Shown: positions 13,101-21,244, counted from the stretch's first letter. The stretch: 64,000 nt of DNA from Oegoconia quadripuncta (GCA_949316235.1 OX438758.1:10387731-10451730), one strand, 5' to 3'. Program-made: numbers and translations. The notes: generated by a model not told the origin, from the sequence alone.

Positions 13101-15586
13101 TCATGCAAATATTTGGAATATGGACGAAAATCGTCATCGTATTTAACATTCAAGAAGATTAAATAAATAAATAAATATCTTTGCACATACACAAGTGCAT
13201 TATAGATACCAGATGGTTGATAAACTACACAAATACTTTATTTTTGTAAATAAATACACACAATGAAAAACATCCATAACTCGGGAACACATGTCTGTAT
13301 TCATCATACAAACACATGCCCCTAGCGGGGATCGAACGAATTGTGCGGAGGTTTAGGTATTAAATCAAACTAAGTTATTAGTAATTGATCTGTGCAGATT
13401 GGTAGTTACCTCAATGTATATCTTTCATTATTTTTCCGTGCTTTATCAAGAATAATTTTATTTATAATAATAGTTCGATATTAAAAAAAACAATATTCCA
13501 CCATGATTAGCACATATCGTTTTAGTACAAAGACGAGTAACTTTGATGGAGTTTACTCAATCAAGGAGTTCCAGTCGCAATCTTCTGGCTCCATCTTTAG
13601 AATTAGATCATGTGAAGTGCTCAGATTGGGAATTGGCAATTGGGAAGTGCTCAAGGCAAAAAACAAATTAGCCCAAATTCAACTATTTTGCTATTTGCCA
13701 TCAGGCAGTTCCAGTCCCTACATCGCGGCTCCATCATCAGATCAGCTTGATGGTACCATAATATTGTGTTGTCCCTGAACTTACTTATACTATATGCCAT
13801 TTCAGCTCAATGAGATACCAGCGAGTGGTTGAAAAATGGTTAGCAAATTAATTTAATAAAATCTTGTAAAAATGATTGAATTGATGTTTTACAATATACT
13901 ATAAATTATTTATAACTATGGTATCCTAATAAATGACAAGTATTATTCACAATTAATAATGAAATATTATAATATAAAATAATAATTCATAATTTTGTAA
14001 TACAAATTAAAAAAAAAAAATTTTTTTAAGAGCAACCACTCGAGTTTCTTGCTTGTTCTTCTCAGGGGAAAATTGCCTTTTGAACAAGCAGTAGCTTTAA
14101 AAATGTAACATTTGACTATTTTAAGTGTACCCTGTGTACCTACAAAATAAAGCATTTTTGATTTGACTTGACCAAATGCCTTTTTGTACAATAAAGCGTT
14201 TACAAACAAACAAACCAAAATAATTTGGCAAAATAATTGACTTTAGTAAGGTACAACTCTCCATCTCTGGAGTGCATCATCAGATCTTATATTTCATGCT
14301 AATTCGAAAGTTTTTAAAGGCAATATTAACCTCTTTCAATCAAGCCTGGTTCTCAGACACATAATGTGAGAAATATGTCCTCTCTCTCCCCTCCAGTACA
14401 TCCTATTTACTCACTGTCTCGTTTTATTATATGCAAAATAGGGTGTGTTCAGATTGAATTGCTTTTAAGTGTATGAAGTTGAGGTATTCAATCAGTCAAT
14501 CAAATACTCTTTATTGCACAATTATCAAAAGCTACATGTAGAATACAGCGTACATCATTAATCGCATAAAAAGGCGGCCTATCGCTAACAGCGATCTCTT
14601 CCAGACAAACCTTAGGGTGAAGATACAAGCTACCAGTAGATGAGGTTTGCACTAATGGTAGCAATACGGTATTATAGGTATTATACGTGATCTACCCAAT
14701 ATATTCTTTTATTTCATGTACATCATTTATTAACCCCCTTCATGGCTAAATGTAAACAACATAGAGTTTGTTGGAGGTTGCAGGTTCTATCCCTAGCGGT
14801 GTACATGTTTAACACTCGGTTTGTTTGGTGGTAGGGCATTTCAAATGTCCGCCTCGCTAGCTACCACCATCTTATCCAAGTCTGCAGTCTAAGATTGAGA
14901 TAAAGTGCTAACCCATTGTGCATAGAAAAAATATGAAAAAAATAGTTACATGTGGAGTTTAAGGGTCATGTAACTATCTAAAAGACCAATAAAAAAATGT
15001 GTGAAATAATGAAAGCCAGAGAATCTACTAATCCATTTGTTGTCTAATAAATTAGTTCAGTTCTCCTACGTACATTTTTTCATCCTTCACCACTGATACA
15101 GTAGTTAATTAAACAAATTCAAACTGACTTACTTCAAAACAAATGTTTTCACCCTCTTTATCACAATCAAGCCATAGGATAAGGAAGTCACAACCTTTTG
15201 CCTCTTGGCCTAAAAAAGCTGGTATTCTCAAGCGAGGCATCGCCTCTTTCTTCTCGGTAGGGCAAGTGAACAGCTCCACAGGATCAACTTTATCCCAGTT
15301 ATTGTATTTACCCGTGAAGTCCAGGCTCATGACGTGACCACAAACCGAAGTCATTTTATAATGTACCGGCTCATTTTTAAAGTTTCCATTCCATTCATGT
15401 ACAGCACAAGCAGAATTAGAACCTAGAAGTGACAATAAAATTAATAAAATAGTTTTTAATATCTGCATTCGAGCCGAAAGAAGGTATGTACTTGCCTTTA
15501 TTGGTACTGCATTTCCCGTTGCTAAGGATATTAGCCAGGTTCTGAGCTAGCGATGGCTTTTCAGCCACCATTAATGCTGTTTTCAT
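980..15586 (-). CDS. TOP3B: DNA topoisomerase 3-beta gene (12 coding exons, C-terminus outside window)
   Basis: Type IA topoisomerase that passes single strands of DNA (and, in animals, RNA) through a transient 5'-phosphotyrosine break; the animal enzyme works with TDRD3. Twelve exons join in one open frame of about 696 residues. Visible motifs are the N-terminal AEKPS acid, the TOPRIM motif DCDKEGENI (about residues 116-124), the active-site segment [10 protein letters not shown] with catalytic Tyr near residue 335 (one less than human Tyr336), the [13 protein letters not shown] segment, [16 protein letters not shown], and the first zinc-ribbon cysteines CGKC and CSHC. The usual family length is about 860, so roughly 165 C-terminal residues (remaining zinc ribbons and RGG tail) should lie left of base 1; nothing in 1-979 reads like them. 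Exon phases match at all eleven junctions. Introns carry SINEs, MITEs and a mariner. The assignment to 3-beta rather than 3-alpha is firm. Confidence 0.96.
1437..1633 (-). mobile_element. tRNA-derived SINE, family C
   Basis: Minus-strand copy starting GACCGATTGGTGTAGTGG with B-box GGATTCGAATCC-like sequence and the family end CTAGATGATTGATGTAAGTG. Other copies lie at 22488, 28168 and 44106. It sits between TOP3B exons 11 and 12. Confidence 0.8.
1918..2165 (+). mobile_element. tRNA-derived SINE, family B
   Basis: Starts GACCTGTTTGGTGTAATAG, B-box GGTTCGAATACC, then GCATATTATGTTTGTGTGAT and ends near TGTGGAACTAGAT. Copies of the same family occur at 13170, 29073, 41870 and 56578. Confidence 0.8.
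2548..2677. mobile_element. 130-bp MITE with terminal inverted repeats (family M2)
   Basis: The left end TGTCGATTCGGATGTACAC is exactly the reverse complement of the right end apart from one base just inside (CAACTAAAC against TAACTAAAA). No ORF. A clear target duplication was not found, so the superfamily is open. Confidence 0.75.
2799..2823. repeat. (TTTA)n microsatellite
   Basis: About six TTTA units, probably the tail of an old retroposon that extends to the right. The following 2824-3110 is AT-rich with no recognisable feature. Confidence 0.8.
3128..3382 (-). CDS. TOP3B: TOP3B exon 11
   Basis: Acceptor TCTTTCAG, donor GTAAGT. Encodes [40 protein letters not shown] and [15 protein letters not shown], the first CxxC of the zinc ribbon. 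Confidence 0.95.
3499..3581. mobile_element. Tiny piggyBac-like MITE (family M3)
   Basis: Bounded by TTAA on both sides, as in piggyBac target duplications. Inner ends are CACTTTCAAGGAC on the left and, reverse complemented, CACTTGCGGAC on the right. The internal string CCAGACACAATA is shared with a second copy at 15983. Confidence 0.6.
4009..4164 (-). CDS. TOP3B: TOP3B exon 10
   Basis: Acceptor TATGCAG, donor GTATCT. Encodes [20 protein letters not shown] and [20 protein letters not shown] then [12 protein letters not shown]. This is the best-conserved part of the protein. Confidence 0.96.
4980..5156 (+). mobile_element. Truncated hAT-type MITE (family M4)
   Basis: Starts CAGTGGCGTGCCCTCCATAC and follows the complete copy at 47352-47586, sharing ATACAGGCAGAAA and CTCATTTAATAGCAAA. 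The right end (expected CCACTG) is missing. It lies in the TOP3B intron next to exon 9. Confidence 0.75.
5241..5357 (-). CDS. TOP3B: TOP3B exon 9
   Basis: Acceptor ATTCACAG, donor GTGGGT. Encodes [20 protein letters not shown] and [14 protein letters not shown]; the NPPDYLTE-like block is a type IA hallmark, here SPPDYLTE. Confidence 0.93.
6040..6245 (-). repeat. Interspersed repeat with CCGTTGGGGTAGGCA end
   Basis: Minus-strand copy of a repeat also seen at 7559-7790 (plus) and in part at 43222-43345. Shared strings are TTTCCGTTGGGGTAGGCA, ATCCTGACATACT and GCACCTGACCTT. Class not determined. Confidence 0.6.
6666..6853 (-). CDS. TOP3B: TOP3B exon 8
   Basis: Acceptor GTCTCCAG, donor GTCAGT. 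Encodes [40 protein letters not shown] and a stretch ending GYTEIMHWQ; conserved with human TOP3B around [10 protein letters not shown]. Confidence 0.94.
7261..7397 (-). CDS. TOP3B: TOP3B exon 7
   Basis: Acceptor TTTGCAG, donor GTGAGT. Encodes [20 protein letters not shown] and [20 protein letters not shown], with the conserved HDAGDHPPI active-site block. Confidence 0.94.
7515..7557. repeat. Perfect 20-bp inverted repeat
   Basis: Arms 7515-7534 and 7538-7557 are exact reverse complements with a 3-base loop (TAT). The arm reads ATATTTAGAGTATAAATATT. It is flanked by SINE-like and M1-unrelated repeat DNA inside a TOP3B intron. Confidence 0.85.
7559..7790 (+). repeat. Interspersed repeat split by a short poly(TTTA)-tailed insert
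   Basis: Plus-strand copy of the repeat at 6040-6245, interrupted at about 7634-7710 by an insert that ends CAATAAATATTT then (ATTT)n, as small retroposon 3' ends do. Confidence 0.5.
7986..8903 (+). mobile_element. Mariner element, cecropia-like, internally deleted
   Basis: Left end GGTCTTTACCTATGAA and right end (reverse complement) GGTCTTTACCTATGAAATT are matching terminal repeats next to TA dinucleotides, as expected for mariner. The element is about 0.9 kb against the usual 1.3 kb; the part coding the DNA-binding N-terminus is gone. Confidence 0.9.
8246..8827 (+). pseudogene. Mariner transposase remnant
   Basis: One frame encodes the catalytic domain of a mariner transposase: [10 protein letters not shown] (first Asp), [14 protein letters not shown] (second Asp) and [13 protein letters not shown] (third Asp) with 34 residues between the last two, i.e. 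DD34D. A TAG at 8510-8512 interrupts the frame after LQPA; the cecropia group usually has Leu there, so a single base change explains it. The N-terminal helix-turn-helix region is absent. The protein cannot be functional. Confidence 0.9.
9165..9285. repeat. Decayed interspersed repeat
   Basis: Contains GGACGTCCACTGCTCAA and CAGCGACTTGCTGCGACCTTT, shared with better copies near 45725-46010 and 62830-62920. Sits against TOP3B exon 6. Confidence 0.5.
9296..9378 (-). CDS. TOP3B: TOP3B exon 6 (catalytic tyrosine)
   Basis: Acceptor TATTCTAG, donor GTAAGT. Encodes [20 protein letters not shown] and YPENFDL. The Tyr in ISYPRTET is the nucleophile of type IA topoisomerases. Confidence 0.95.
10150..10425 (-). 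mobile_element. tRNA-derived SINE, family D
   Basis: Minus-strand copy; its 3' end is a (GAT)n run after CCCTGCAGTGGGATGTTTA. Shares TGCCTGAGAAATAAAAATTC and the B-box CGATTTCCAGGCAGGCC with copies at 33828, 38358 and 58012. Confidence 0.8.
10957..11074 (-). CDS. TOP3B: TOP3B exon 5
   Basis: Acceptor TTACAG, donor GTTTGT. Encodes [20 protein letters not shown] then [19 protein letters not shown], the segment just before the catalytic tyrosine. Confidence 0.94.
11761..12007 (-). CDS. TOP3B: TOP3B exon 4
   Basis: Acceptor CATTACAG, donor GTGAGT. Encodes [40 protein letters not shown] and a divergent region ending KEIKEA. The [12 protein letters not shown] block is diagnostic of type IA enzymes. 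Confidence 0.95.
12140..12310. repeat. LINE-related repeat with 20-bp tandem duplication
   Basis: Reads CATAGGCCTCCTCCAGATGT, a string common in lepidopteran LINE 3' regions, then CCCATCTTTTACTAGGTCTT repeated twice head to tail. Confidence 0.5.
12644..12863 (-). CDS. TOP3B: TOP3B exon 3
   Basis: Acceptor ATTGCAG, donor GTGAAA. Encodes [26 protein letters not shown] and [20 protein letters not shown], the conserved segment after TOPRIM. Joins exon 2 in phase 0 and exon 4 in phase 1. Confidence 0.94.
13170..13340 (-). mobile_element. tRNA-derived SINE, family B, 5' truncated
   Basis: Minus-strand copy with ATAACTCGGGAACACATGTC and GCCCCTAGCGGGGATCGAAC; the head beyond the B-box is missing. 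Confidence 0.7.
14020..14175 (+). mobile_element. 3' end of a LINE (same family as 51530-53060)
   Basis: Shares TCGAGTTTCTTGCTTGTTCT, ACAAGCAGTAGCTTTAAA and AAAGCATTTTTGATT with the 3' end of the LINE fragment at 51530. Only the last 150 bases are present. Confidence 0.75.
14745..14940 (+). mobile_element. tRNA-derived SINE, family A, internally deleted
   Basis: Contains TACATGTTTAACACTCGG, GGTGGTAGGGCATTTCAAAT, CATCTTATCCAAGTCTGC and the tail TTGTGCATAGAAAAAA; the last third before the tail is missing. Confidence 0.7.
15133..15422 (-). CDS. TOP3B: TOP3B exon 2 (TOPRIM)
   Basis: Follows acceptor CACTTCTAG. It carries the TOPRIM core: [19 protein letters not shown], the [10 protein letters not shown] segment and the metal-binding [12 protein letters not shown]. 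It ends at a GTAAGT donor in phase 0. Confidence 0.95.
15496..15586 (-). CDS. TOP3B: TOP3B exon 1 (start codon)
   Basis: Encodes [20 protein letters not shown] and ten more residues. The ATG at 15586-15584 gives the family-standard start; an in-frame upstream extension to 15652 is unlike the family and is probably 5' UTR. The exon ends AATAAAG and the next bases are GCAAGT, so the donor is GC rather than GT. The only nearby GT donor would put a stop right after the junction. Confidence 0.9.
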
Positions 15587-15982
15587 AGTGTTATATTTAG
15601 TATATTCTTCTAATTCTACCTCACTTTCCTGATTTGGTGAGAAGACAAACATGAATTTTCCGATTTAAGAAAATTCTCCCTAGCGGAGGGAGAAAAACCA
15701 CTCAACACCACACAGCAGGCAGCAGCAGACACAGATTACTCAGATAATGTCTAAAGAGCAGCAGATATTGACATTTGTTTTTTTTTAATCTACAACAATG
15801 TCGGAAGACAAAGGGATCTGAGCCTATTCAATCTAGCCTTCTGTACTGTTCCTATTCCAAAGAGTCTCGAATGCACTAAAAACTGTATCATTAGATTTTT
15901 GATAACCTCATCTAGCCGAGACTGAAAACCCTTGATTTTGAAGATAAACAACACATACTGTTTAATTATACGTAAAAATTAT

Positions 15983-16035
15983 TTAACACGTTCACGGGCA
16001 CTAAACCAGACACAATATGTTTTATTGTTATTACG
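15983..16035 (+). mobile_element. Partial piggyBac-like MITE (family M3)
   Basis: TTAA followed by CACGTTCACGGGCACTAAAC and CCAGACACAATATG, matching the copy at 3499-3581. No second TTAA end was found at the expected distance. Confidence 0.5.
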
Positions 16036-16203
16036 TATAAACGTAATAAGACGTTCAGTGTTCGCCAACGTAATACATCATAGTATAATACATCTGAATA
16101 GGTACGATATTGGTTTTAGAGGTATTTCGTCACATTTTTAGGGTTATTTCTTTTTCAAAGAGTTGGTAACCCTGAGTGTTCGCTCGCCTTCTTGCTTGCT
16201 TTG

Positions 16204-16219
16204 ATCAAAGCAAAGAGAA
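16204..16219. repeat. Left target-site duplication
   Basis: ATCAAAGCAAAGAGAA, identical to 21445-21460. Confidence 0.93.
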
Positions 16220-16346
16220 AAAGGGCGCGAACCTTCAAAGCGAAGAGGCGCATTTTTTTGAAAATTTAATTTTTAATTGCTTTTATAGCCCTTTTCTCTT
16301 TCGTTTGACTCCTCATTGTGAATATTTATCTCACCGGTTATGTAGT

Positions 16347-17435
16347 ATGAGTGACTCCAGTGATGGCAATGGCAAATCATTAAAAAGGAAAAATCGCAGT
16401 GAAAGTACCGAAGAATTTTCACCACCAAAAATGGCGGCTAAGTTTTCCCGCAATCGCAGAGGTCTTTTTAAAGATTATAACCACATTTACACTGAGGACA
16501 ATAAGCCCGAGTATCCTATTTTACTCTCTTCGTCACAACCAAATACTAAACTGGATTTGCTTAAAACCAACAGTGTTCTGAAATCTTTACCTGGTTTACT
16601 CCATGTTAGACCTGTCGGTCTTTTCATGATAAAGGTTTTTTTTAAAAACAAGTCAGAAGCTAATAATTTCGTACTAAATAAAACCCTTCTTGATCAGTAC
16701 AACTGGATTGCCAGAGTTCCATTTAATAACCTAGAATCTTTAGGTATAATAAAAGCACCAGTTGAAATCACCGAAGAAGATTTATTAGAGAATATGAAGT
16801 CAATCGCAGAAGTAATTGGTGTAAAGCGATTTCAAAGGAAATCTGATGATGTCTGGGTTCCCACTCCCACAGTACTGGTAACTTTTTTAAGTTCGACTCT
16901 TCCAGATCATGTGACTTTTGACCACATCTGGTTCGACGTGCAACAATACATTAAGCCGATCACGCAATGCTTCGTCTGTTATAAATTTGGACACAGTCGT
17001 GGTTCCTGTAAGAGTAAGCAAATTTGTTCCATATGCTCTGACAATCATTTTTTTAAAGAATGTGACAACAAAGACAATATTAAATGTGCCAACTGTGGTG
17101 GACCACATGTAGCTGTGGCCTCTATATGCCCACAAAAGTCAGCAAAAATTGCTGAAATTAAAAATAAAATCAGTGGGAAAGTCTCATATGCAACTGTAGC
17201 CGCTAAGGTGTCCTCTCCCTCATCACTGAATAATGTGTATGTCAAACCTATACAGGTTCCTCAAAGGCGAGCTATGTTATCAGACATTATTAATTCGGAT
17301 GATGTTTTAAAAGTCATAACTAAAACTGTAGTTGAGATAGTCAAGCTATATAATGAAAAAAATCCTAACACTGATGCTAATCCTATCTCCTCTAAATTGA
17401 TTAAAGAGTTACTCATTACCAACTTTGCAACTTAA
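16347..17435 (+). CDS. Retrotransposon ORF1 (gag-like nucleic-acid-binding protein, 362 aa)
   Basis: Structural protein expected to coat element RNA. Start chosen at 16347 (MSDSSDGNGKSLKRKNRS): the frame is open back to 16176, but that upstream stretch lies in host DNA outside the element and cannot belong to the protein. The N-terminus is basic and serine-rich; the centre resembles the RNA-binding fold of I-type ORF1 proteins. The C-terminal third has three zinc knuckles in a row: CFVCYKFGHSRGSC (CX2CX4HX4C), CSICSDNHFFKEC (CX2CX3HX4C) and CANCGGPHVAVASIC (CX2CX3HX6C). Intact, no stops. ORF2 starts five bases after its TAA, in another frame. Confidence 0.92.
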   Translation: MSDSSDGNGKSLKRKNRSESTEEFSPPKMAAKFSRNRRGLFKDYNHIYTEDNKPEYPILLSSSQPNTKLDLLKTNSVLKSLPGLLHVRPVGLFMIKVFFKNKSEANNFVLNKTLLDQYNWIARVPFNNLESLGIIKAPVEITEEDLLENMKSIAEVIGVKRFQRKSDDVWVPTPTVLVTFLSSTLPDHVTFDHIWFDVQQYIKPITQCFVCYKFGHSRGSCKSKQICSICSDNHFFKECDNKDNIKCANCGGPHVAVASICPQKSAKIAEIKNKISGKVSYATVAAKVSSPSSLNNVYVKPIQVPQRRAMLSDIINSDDVLKVITKTVVEIVKLYNEKNPNTDANPISSKLIKELLITNFAT

Positions 17436-17443
17436 TCTTTATG
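17433..17443 (+). promoter_or_regulatory. ORF1 stop to ORF2 start junction
   Basis: TAA, five bases (TCTTT), ATG. ORF2 is in a different frame, so termination followed by reinitiation is the simplest way to translate ORF2. Confidence 0.5.
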
Positions 17444-20400
17444 GATAACAAGGTTGGTATAGAGCAACTAAATATCTTTCATTGGAACTCGCGTAGCATC
17501 CTTCCTAAATTAGATCAACTTAAACATTACATTCATAGTAATGATTTTGAAATCGATATAATTCTACTTAATGAAACATGGCTCAGCCCAAACAAACTAT
17601 TTAAAATACCTGGTTATAATATCATTCGACAAGACTCTGATAACGCTCATGGTGGTGTAGCAGTAGCGATTAGGAATAAATATAACTTCACCAGAATTTC
17701 TACCTCTTCCAATTACCATTTCCAAAATTTATTAGTTTCCATTAAGCTGGATTCCTTTTCCTTGGATATCCTTAGTGTTTATGTTCCTCCTCCTCCAAAT
17801 GGGAAATTCACAATTAAACAACTTCATAACTCATTCTCTAAATTTAATAATAGAAATTACATGATTATCGGTGACTTCAATGCACATCACACAGCCTGGG
17901 GATGTAGATCGAATGATAGAAGAGGTAACGACATCCATTCCTTTGTAGATAACCTAAATTTAGTTTGCCTAAATGATCATCAGGTCACTACTTTATCTCC
18001 TTTTGGGCAGCAAGGTAATGTGCTGGATTTAGTCTTTGCATCTCCGTCGGTAAGTTCCAGCTGTTCTTTCTCAATATTAGAAGACCCGCTTAGTAGCAAC
18101 CACTATCCACTTGTAGTAAACATGCTGTATAATTCCAATAATAATTGTTCTAATGATGATAATTTTAACACCTTTTTGAATAGTTCAGATCCAGAAATTC
18201 ATTCCCTATCTTCGGTTAACTTTAACAAAATAAATTGGTCAGTTTTTGATAAAATGTGTGATAAAATGTTTTCTTCTTATGTTAACGATAAAGATCCAAT
18301 TCAAAATTATAACAATTTTATCAAAATACTAAGTGACATTCTGTGGACATTTCCCCATAAAACCAATACTTGCCATACTAAAAAACGCAAGGCGTTGTTA
18401 TGGTGGAATAACACTTGTAGCCAAGCCGTTCGTCAAGCCAAGTATGCATTAACTTCTTATAAAAATTATCCTACTTTAGAAAACTATATCCTCTATAAAC
18501 AATTTGATGCCAAGAAAAAGAAAATTTTAAAGGAACAAAAGGAAATTTCGTGGGCTATTCTATGCAATTCTTTTAACCGTATGACGCCCTCTAAATTAAT
18601 ATGGGACTATATAAAGAAGTTTAAATTTTCTAAACTTAATGCCAACATTAAGTCACATTTCTTAGATGATCCCAGTAATGCTTCAGAATTTTTAAATAAA
18701 ATTACTTGTAATGAAAACAGTTCTTCTGATTCGCCTGTATTAGCAAATTACTTTTCTTCTCTTGGTTCCGAAACTGCCCAGTGGATTTCAAAACCTTTTC
18801 ATTTTTATGAGTTGCAAGCAGCTTTACAGAATAAAAAGAATACGTCGCCTGGTCCCGATTTTATACCGTATACTGTTATAAAAAATTTACCTTCTAAATG
18901 TAAAACTATTTTAATGAATATCTTTAACCAATTATGGTCCGAAAATAGTATTCCCGAAACGTGGAAAGATCAACTAGTTGTTCCCATTTTAAAACCATGT
19001 AAAGATCCACGTAGTGTAGACGCTTATAGACCTATTTCCTTAACATCGTGTTTTGCTAAGTGCTTCGAAACTATGCTGAAAAATAGATTAGAATGGTTTA
19101 TTGAAAACAACTCTCTTATTCCAGACAACCAATTTGGTTTCCGTAAAGGTAAAAGTACAATGTATAACATAGGTTGTTTAGTTGGGGACATTAAAAACAA
19201 TTTTAGAAATAATAAGTACACACTTGCCGTTTTTTTAGATATAAAAGGAGCTTTTGATAACATTAATCATGCATATTTAGTTAAAAGTCTCTCTAGTTTA
19301 GGTATTCCAGGTTCTGTTTTACTTTGGATCTATAAATTCCTAAGTGGACGTAACGTATCTTTAAAAGTCAAAAATAATCTCTATGGCCCAAATATTACTT
19401 ACAAAGGTACTCCACAAGGCTCTGTTATTTCTCCTCTTATTTTCATTCTAAGCTTAGTCTGTCTTATGAGGCAAATACCTTCCTCAGTCAAATATTGTTT
19501 TTACGCTGACGATCTTGTAATTTATTTGGATTGTGATGACCTAAGAATTGGCGAACCAATTATGAACAACTGCTTAAAATTACTCTATCAGCTATTTACA
19601 ACACAGCTTATGTTGGAAGTAAATACTAGTAAAAGTTCTGTAATGCTTTTTGCTAAAAATTGTTTCCATCAACCCCATATCTTGTACAACAATGAATTAC
19701 TCCCAGTTAAAACTTCAGTAAAATATCTAGGTGTTATATTGGATACCGAACTCACCTGGCGTCCTCATGTGTCAAATATTTGTAAAAAAACTGAATTATG
19801 TTTGAATATTATGAGATCTTTGGCCGGTCTCAAATGGGGTGCTGATCCCAAGATCCTTAAAATTTTATATATTGCTGCCATCCGTAGTCATTTCGACTAC
19901 GCTTGTATGTTTTATACTGATGCAGATAACCGATTGCTCAGAAAACTTGATGTCATTCAAAATAAAGCATTACGTATTATAACAGGTGCCATGATGTCTT
20001 CCCCCATAAACTCTCTTGAAGTTGAGGCTGGAATTGTTCCTTTGTATATAAGGAGAAGTTACATAACTGACAAATTTTGCCTTCAATTAGTAAGCCGCGA
20101 CAATCCCGTCGTGTGTAGATATTTAGATAATTTTAACATACCCAATTACAATCTTACTCCCATAACTATTTCCACTAATATGAGCGAATCAATAAGTTAC
20201 TTGAATTTTCAATTCCAGGATGATGTTTTATGGTCTGTTACTCTGCCATGTTTCAGATTCGATTTCCATACCATGATAATGGATGTTTCTGTAAATTTAA
20301 CAAAATTTGAGAATAAATTTGAGTTTTTGGAATTCCTTAGTGAAAAGCAAGACTTTATTAAAATTTATACTGATGGTTCCAAAACTAAAGATAGGACTAG

Positions 20401-21244
20401 TTTGGCGTTTTACAATTCCAACTCTAAAACTGGTAAAGTTTTTGTTTGTAGTAATTTGTTTTCCATATTTTCGGCTGAAGTATTAGCAATGATTTATGCT
20501 ATTAATTACATTATTGAGAACTTTAATAATTTTACGTGTAAAAAGTTTTTAATATTATCTGATTCTATGAGCGCTTTACAATCTCTGTATAGTAAAAATA
20601 TCAACGCTCATGTTAATTATTTAATTTATACTCTAAGAAAGCTTGTATATAATCTCAACAACAAGGGTTGCGTAATTGAATTCTGTTGGGTCCCGGGACA
20701 TTCGGGGATTCTAGGAAATGAACTCGTTGATGCTCTTGCCAAATCCACGGAAAATGTTGGTCAATGTTGCTTTAGTGTCCCACATTCTGATTTGGTTTTG
20801 ACTCTGAAAGAAAACATGATTAGACGTTGGTCCACTTCTTTACAAGCCTCTAGAAATATTAAAGGAAAGTGGCATGCTGAAATAGTACCGATTCCTTCTA
20901 CAAAGGCTTGGTTTGAAAAGTACCGATTCTACCTTGGTAGAGATTTTATAACTACACTATGTAGATTACGTATTGGACATGCTAGATTTCCATCACATCT
21001 CTTCAGGTTAAAGCTAAGTTCGAGTTCGGATTGTTTGCATTGTAACAACAATTTTTGTGACCTAAAACATTTAATTTTTGATTGTCCTACATTTTCTCTA
21101 CAGCGCCTTTTATTCATTGGTCTAAGTCTCGACATCCTGGATTCCCCTAATGCCTTGCCCAATAGTGTTCAAGGCTTGTTAAGAATGTTAACATTATATA
21201 ACAATATTTATGAATTTGTTTGTGGCTCTTTTGGCAGGCTGTAA
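17441..21244 (+). CDS. Retrotransposon ORF2 (endonuclease-reverse transcriptase-RNase H, 1267 aa)
   Basis: Replication protein for target-primed reverse transcription. Residues 1-230 form an AP-type endonuclease (HWNSRSILPKLDQL, LLNETWL, IIGDFNAHHTAWG, SSNHYPLV). Residues about 460-760 are the reverse transcriptase: TSPGPDFIP, AYRPISLTSCFAKCFE, QFGFRKGKST, FLDIKGAFDNI, GTPQGSVISPL and the catalytic FYADDLVIY near 686-694. Residues about 972-1105 are RNase H with IYTDGS, FSAEVLAM, LSDSMSAL and GNELVDALAK supplying the four acidic residues. The C-terminus has a cysteine-histidine cluster near 1196 (CLHC, then DLKHLIFDC). No stops or shifts; every catalytic motif looks intact, so it could be active. 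Translation probably depends on reinitiation after ORF1. Confidence 0.96.
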   Translation: MDNKVGIEQLNIFHWNSRSILPKLDQLKHYIHSNDFEIDIILLNETWLSPNKLFKIPGYNIIRQDSDNAHGGVAVAIRNKYNFTRISTSSNYHFQNLLVSIKLDSFSLDILSVYVPPPPNGKFTIKQLHNSFSKFNNRNYMIIGDFNAHHTAWGCRSNDRRGNDIHSFVDNLNLVCLNDHQVTTLSPFGQQGNVLDLVFASPSVSSSCSFSILEDPLSSNHYPLVVNMLYNSNNNCSNDDNFNTFLNSSDPEIHSLSSVNFNKINWSVFDKMCDKMFSSYVNDKDPIQNYNNFIKILSDILWTFPHKTNTCHTKKRKALLWWNNTCSQAVRQAKYALTSYKNYPTLENYILYKQFDAKKKKILKEQKEISWAILCNSFNRMTPSKLIWDYIKKFKFSKLNANIKSHFLDDPSNASEFLNKITCNENSSSDSPVLANYFSSLGSETAQWISKPFHFYELQAALQNKKNTSPGPDFIPYTVIKNLPSKCKTILMNIFNQLWSENSIPETWKDQLVVPILKPCKDPRSVDAYRPISLTSCFAKCFETMLKNRLEWFIENNSLIPDNQFGFRKGKSTMYNIGCLVGDIKNNFRNNKYTLAVFLDIKGAFDNINHAYLVKSLSSLGIPGSVLLWIYKFLSGRNVSLKVKNNLYGPNITYKGTPQGSVISPLIFILSLVCLMRQIPSSVKYCFYADDLVIYLDCDDLRIGEPIMNNCLKLLYQLFTTQLMLEVNTSKSSVMLFAKNCFHQPHILYNNELLPVKTSVKYLGVILDTELTWRPHVSNICKKTELCLNIMRSLAGLKWGADPKILKILYIAAIRSHFDYACMFYTDADNRLLRKLDVIQNKALRIITGAMMSSPINSLEVEAGIVPLYIRRSYITDKFCLQLVSRDNPVVCRYLDNFNIPNYNLTPITISTNMSESISYLNFQFQDDVLWSVTLPCFRFDFHTMIMDVSVNLTKFENKFEFLEFLSEKQDFIKIYTDGSKTKDRTSLAFYNSNSKTGKVFVCSNLFSIFSAEVLAMIYAINYIIENFNNFTCKKFLILSDSMSALQSLYSKNINAHVNYLIYTLRKLVYNLNNKGCVIEFCWVPGHSGILGNELVDALAKSTENVGQCCFSVPHSDLVLTLKENMIRRWSTSLQASRNIKGKWHAEIVPIPSTKAWFEKYRFYLGRDFITTLCRLRIGHARFPSHLFRLKLSSSSDCLHCNNNFCDLKHLIFDCPTFSLQRLLFIGLSLDILDSPNALPNSVQGLLRMLTLYNNIYEFVCGSFGRL

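Larger units (their letters stand above)
15587..16219. promoter_or_regulatory. TOP3B upstream region, left half of the original TOP3B-Ndfip spacer
   Basis: Lies between the TOP3B start codon and the left target repeat of the retrotransposon. Apart from an M3 MITE piece at 15983-16035 no feature is visible. The two genes are head-to-head, so a shared promoter before the insertion is possible; no core promoter motif could be fixed. Confidence 0.3.

Noticed and set aside
15416..15652. Open frame extending TOP3B upstream to 15652
   Set aside because: The extra N-terminal residues do not resemble any type IA topoisomerase, and the family start MKT lies at 15586.
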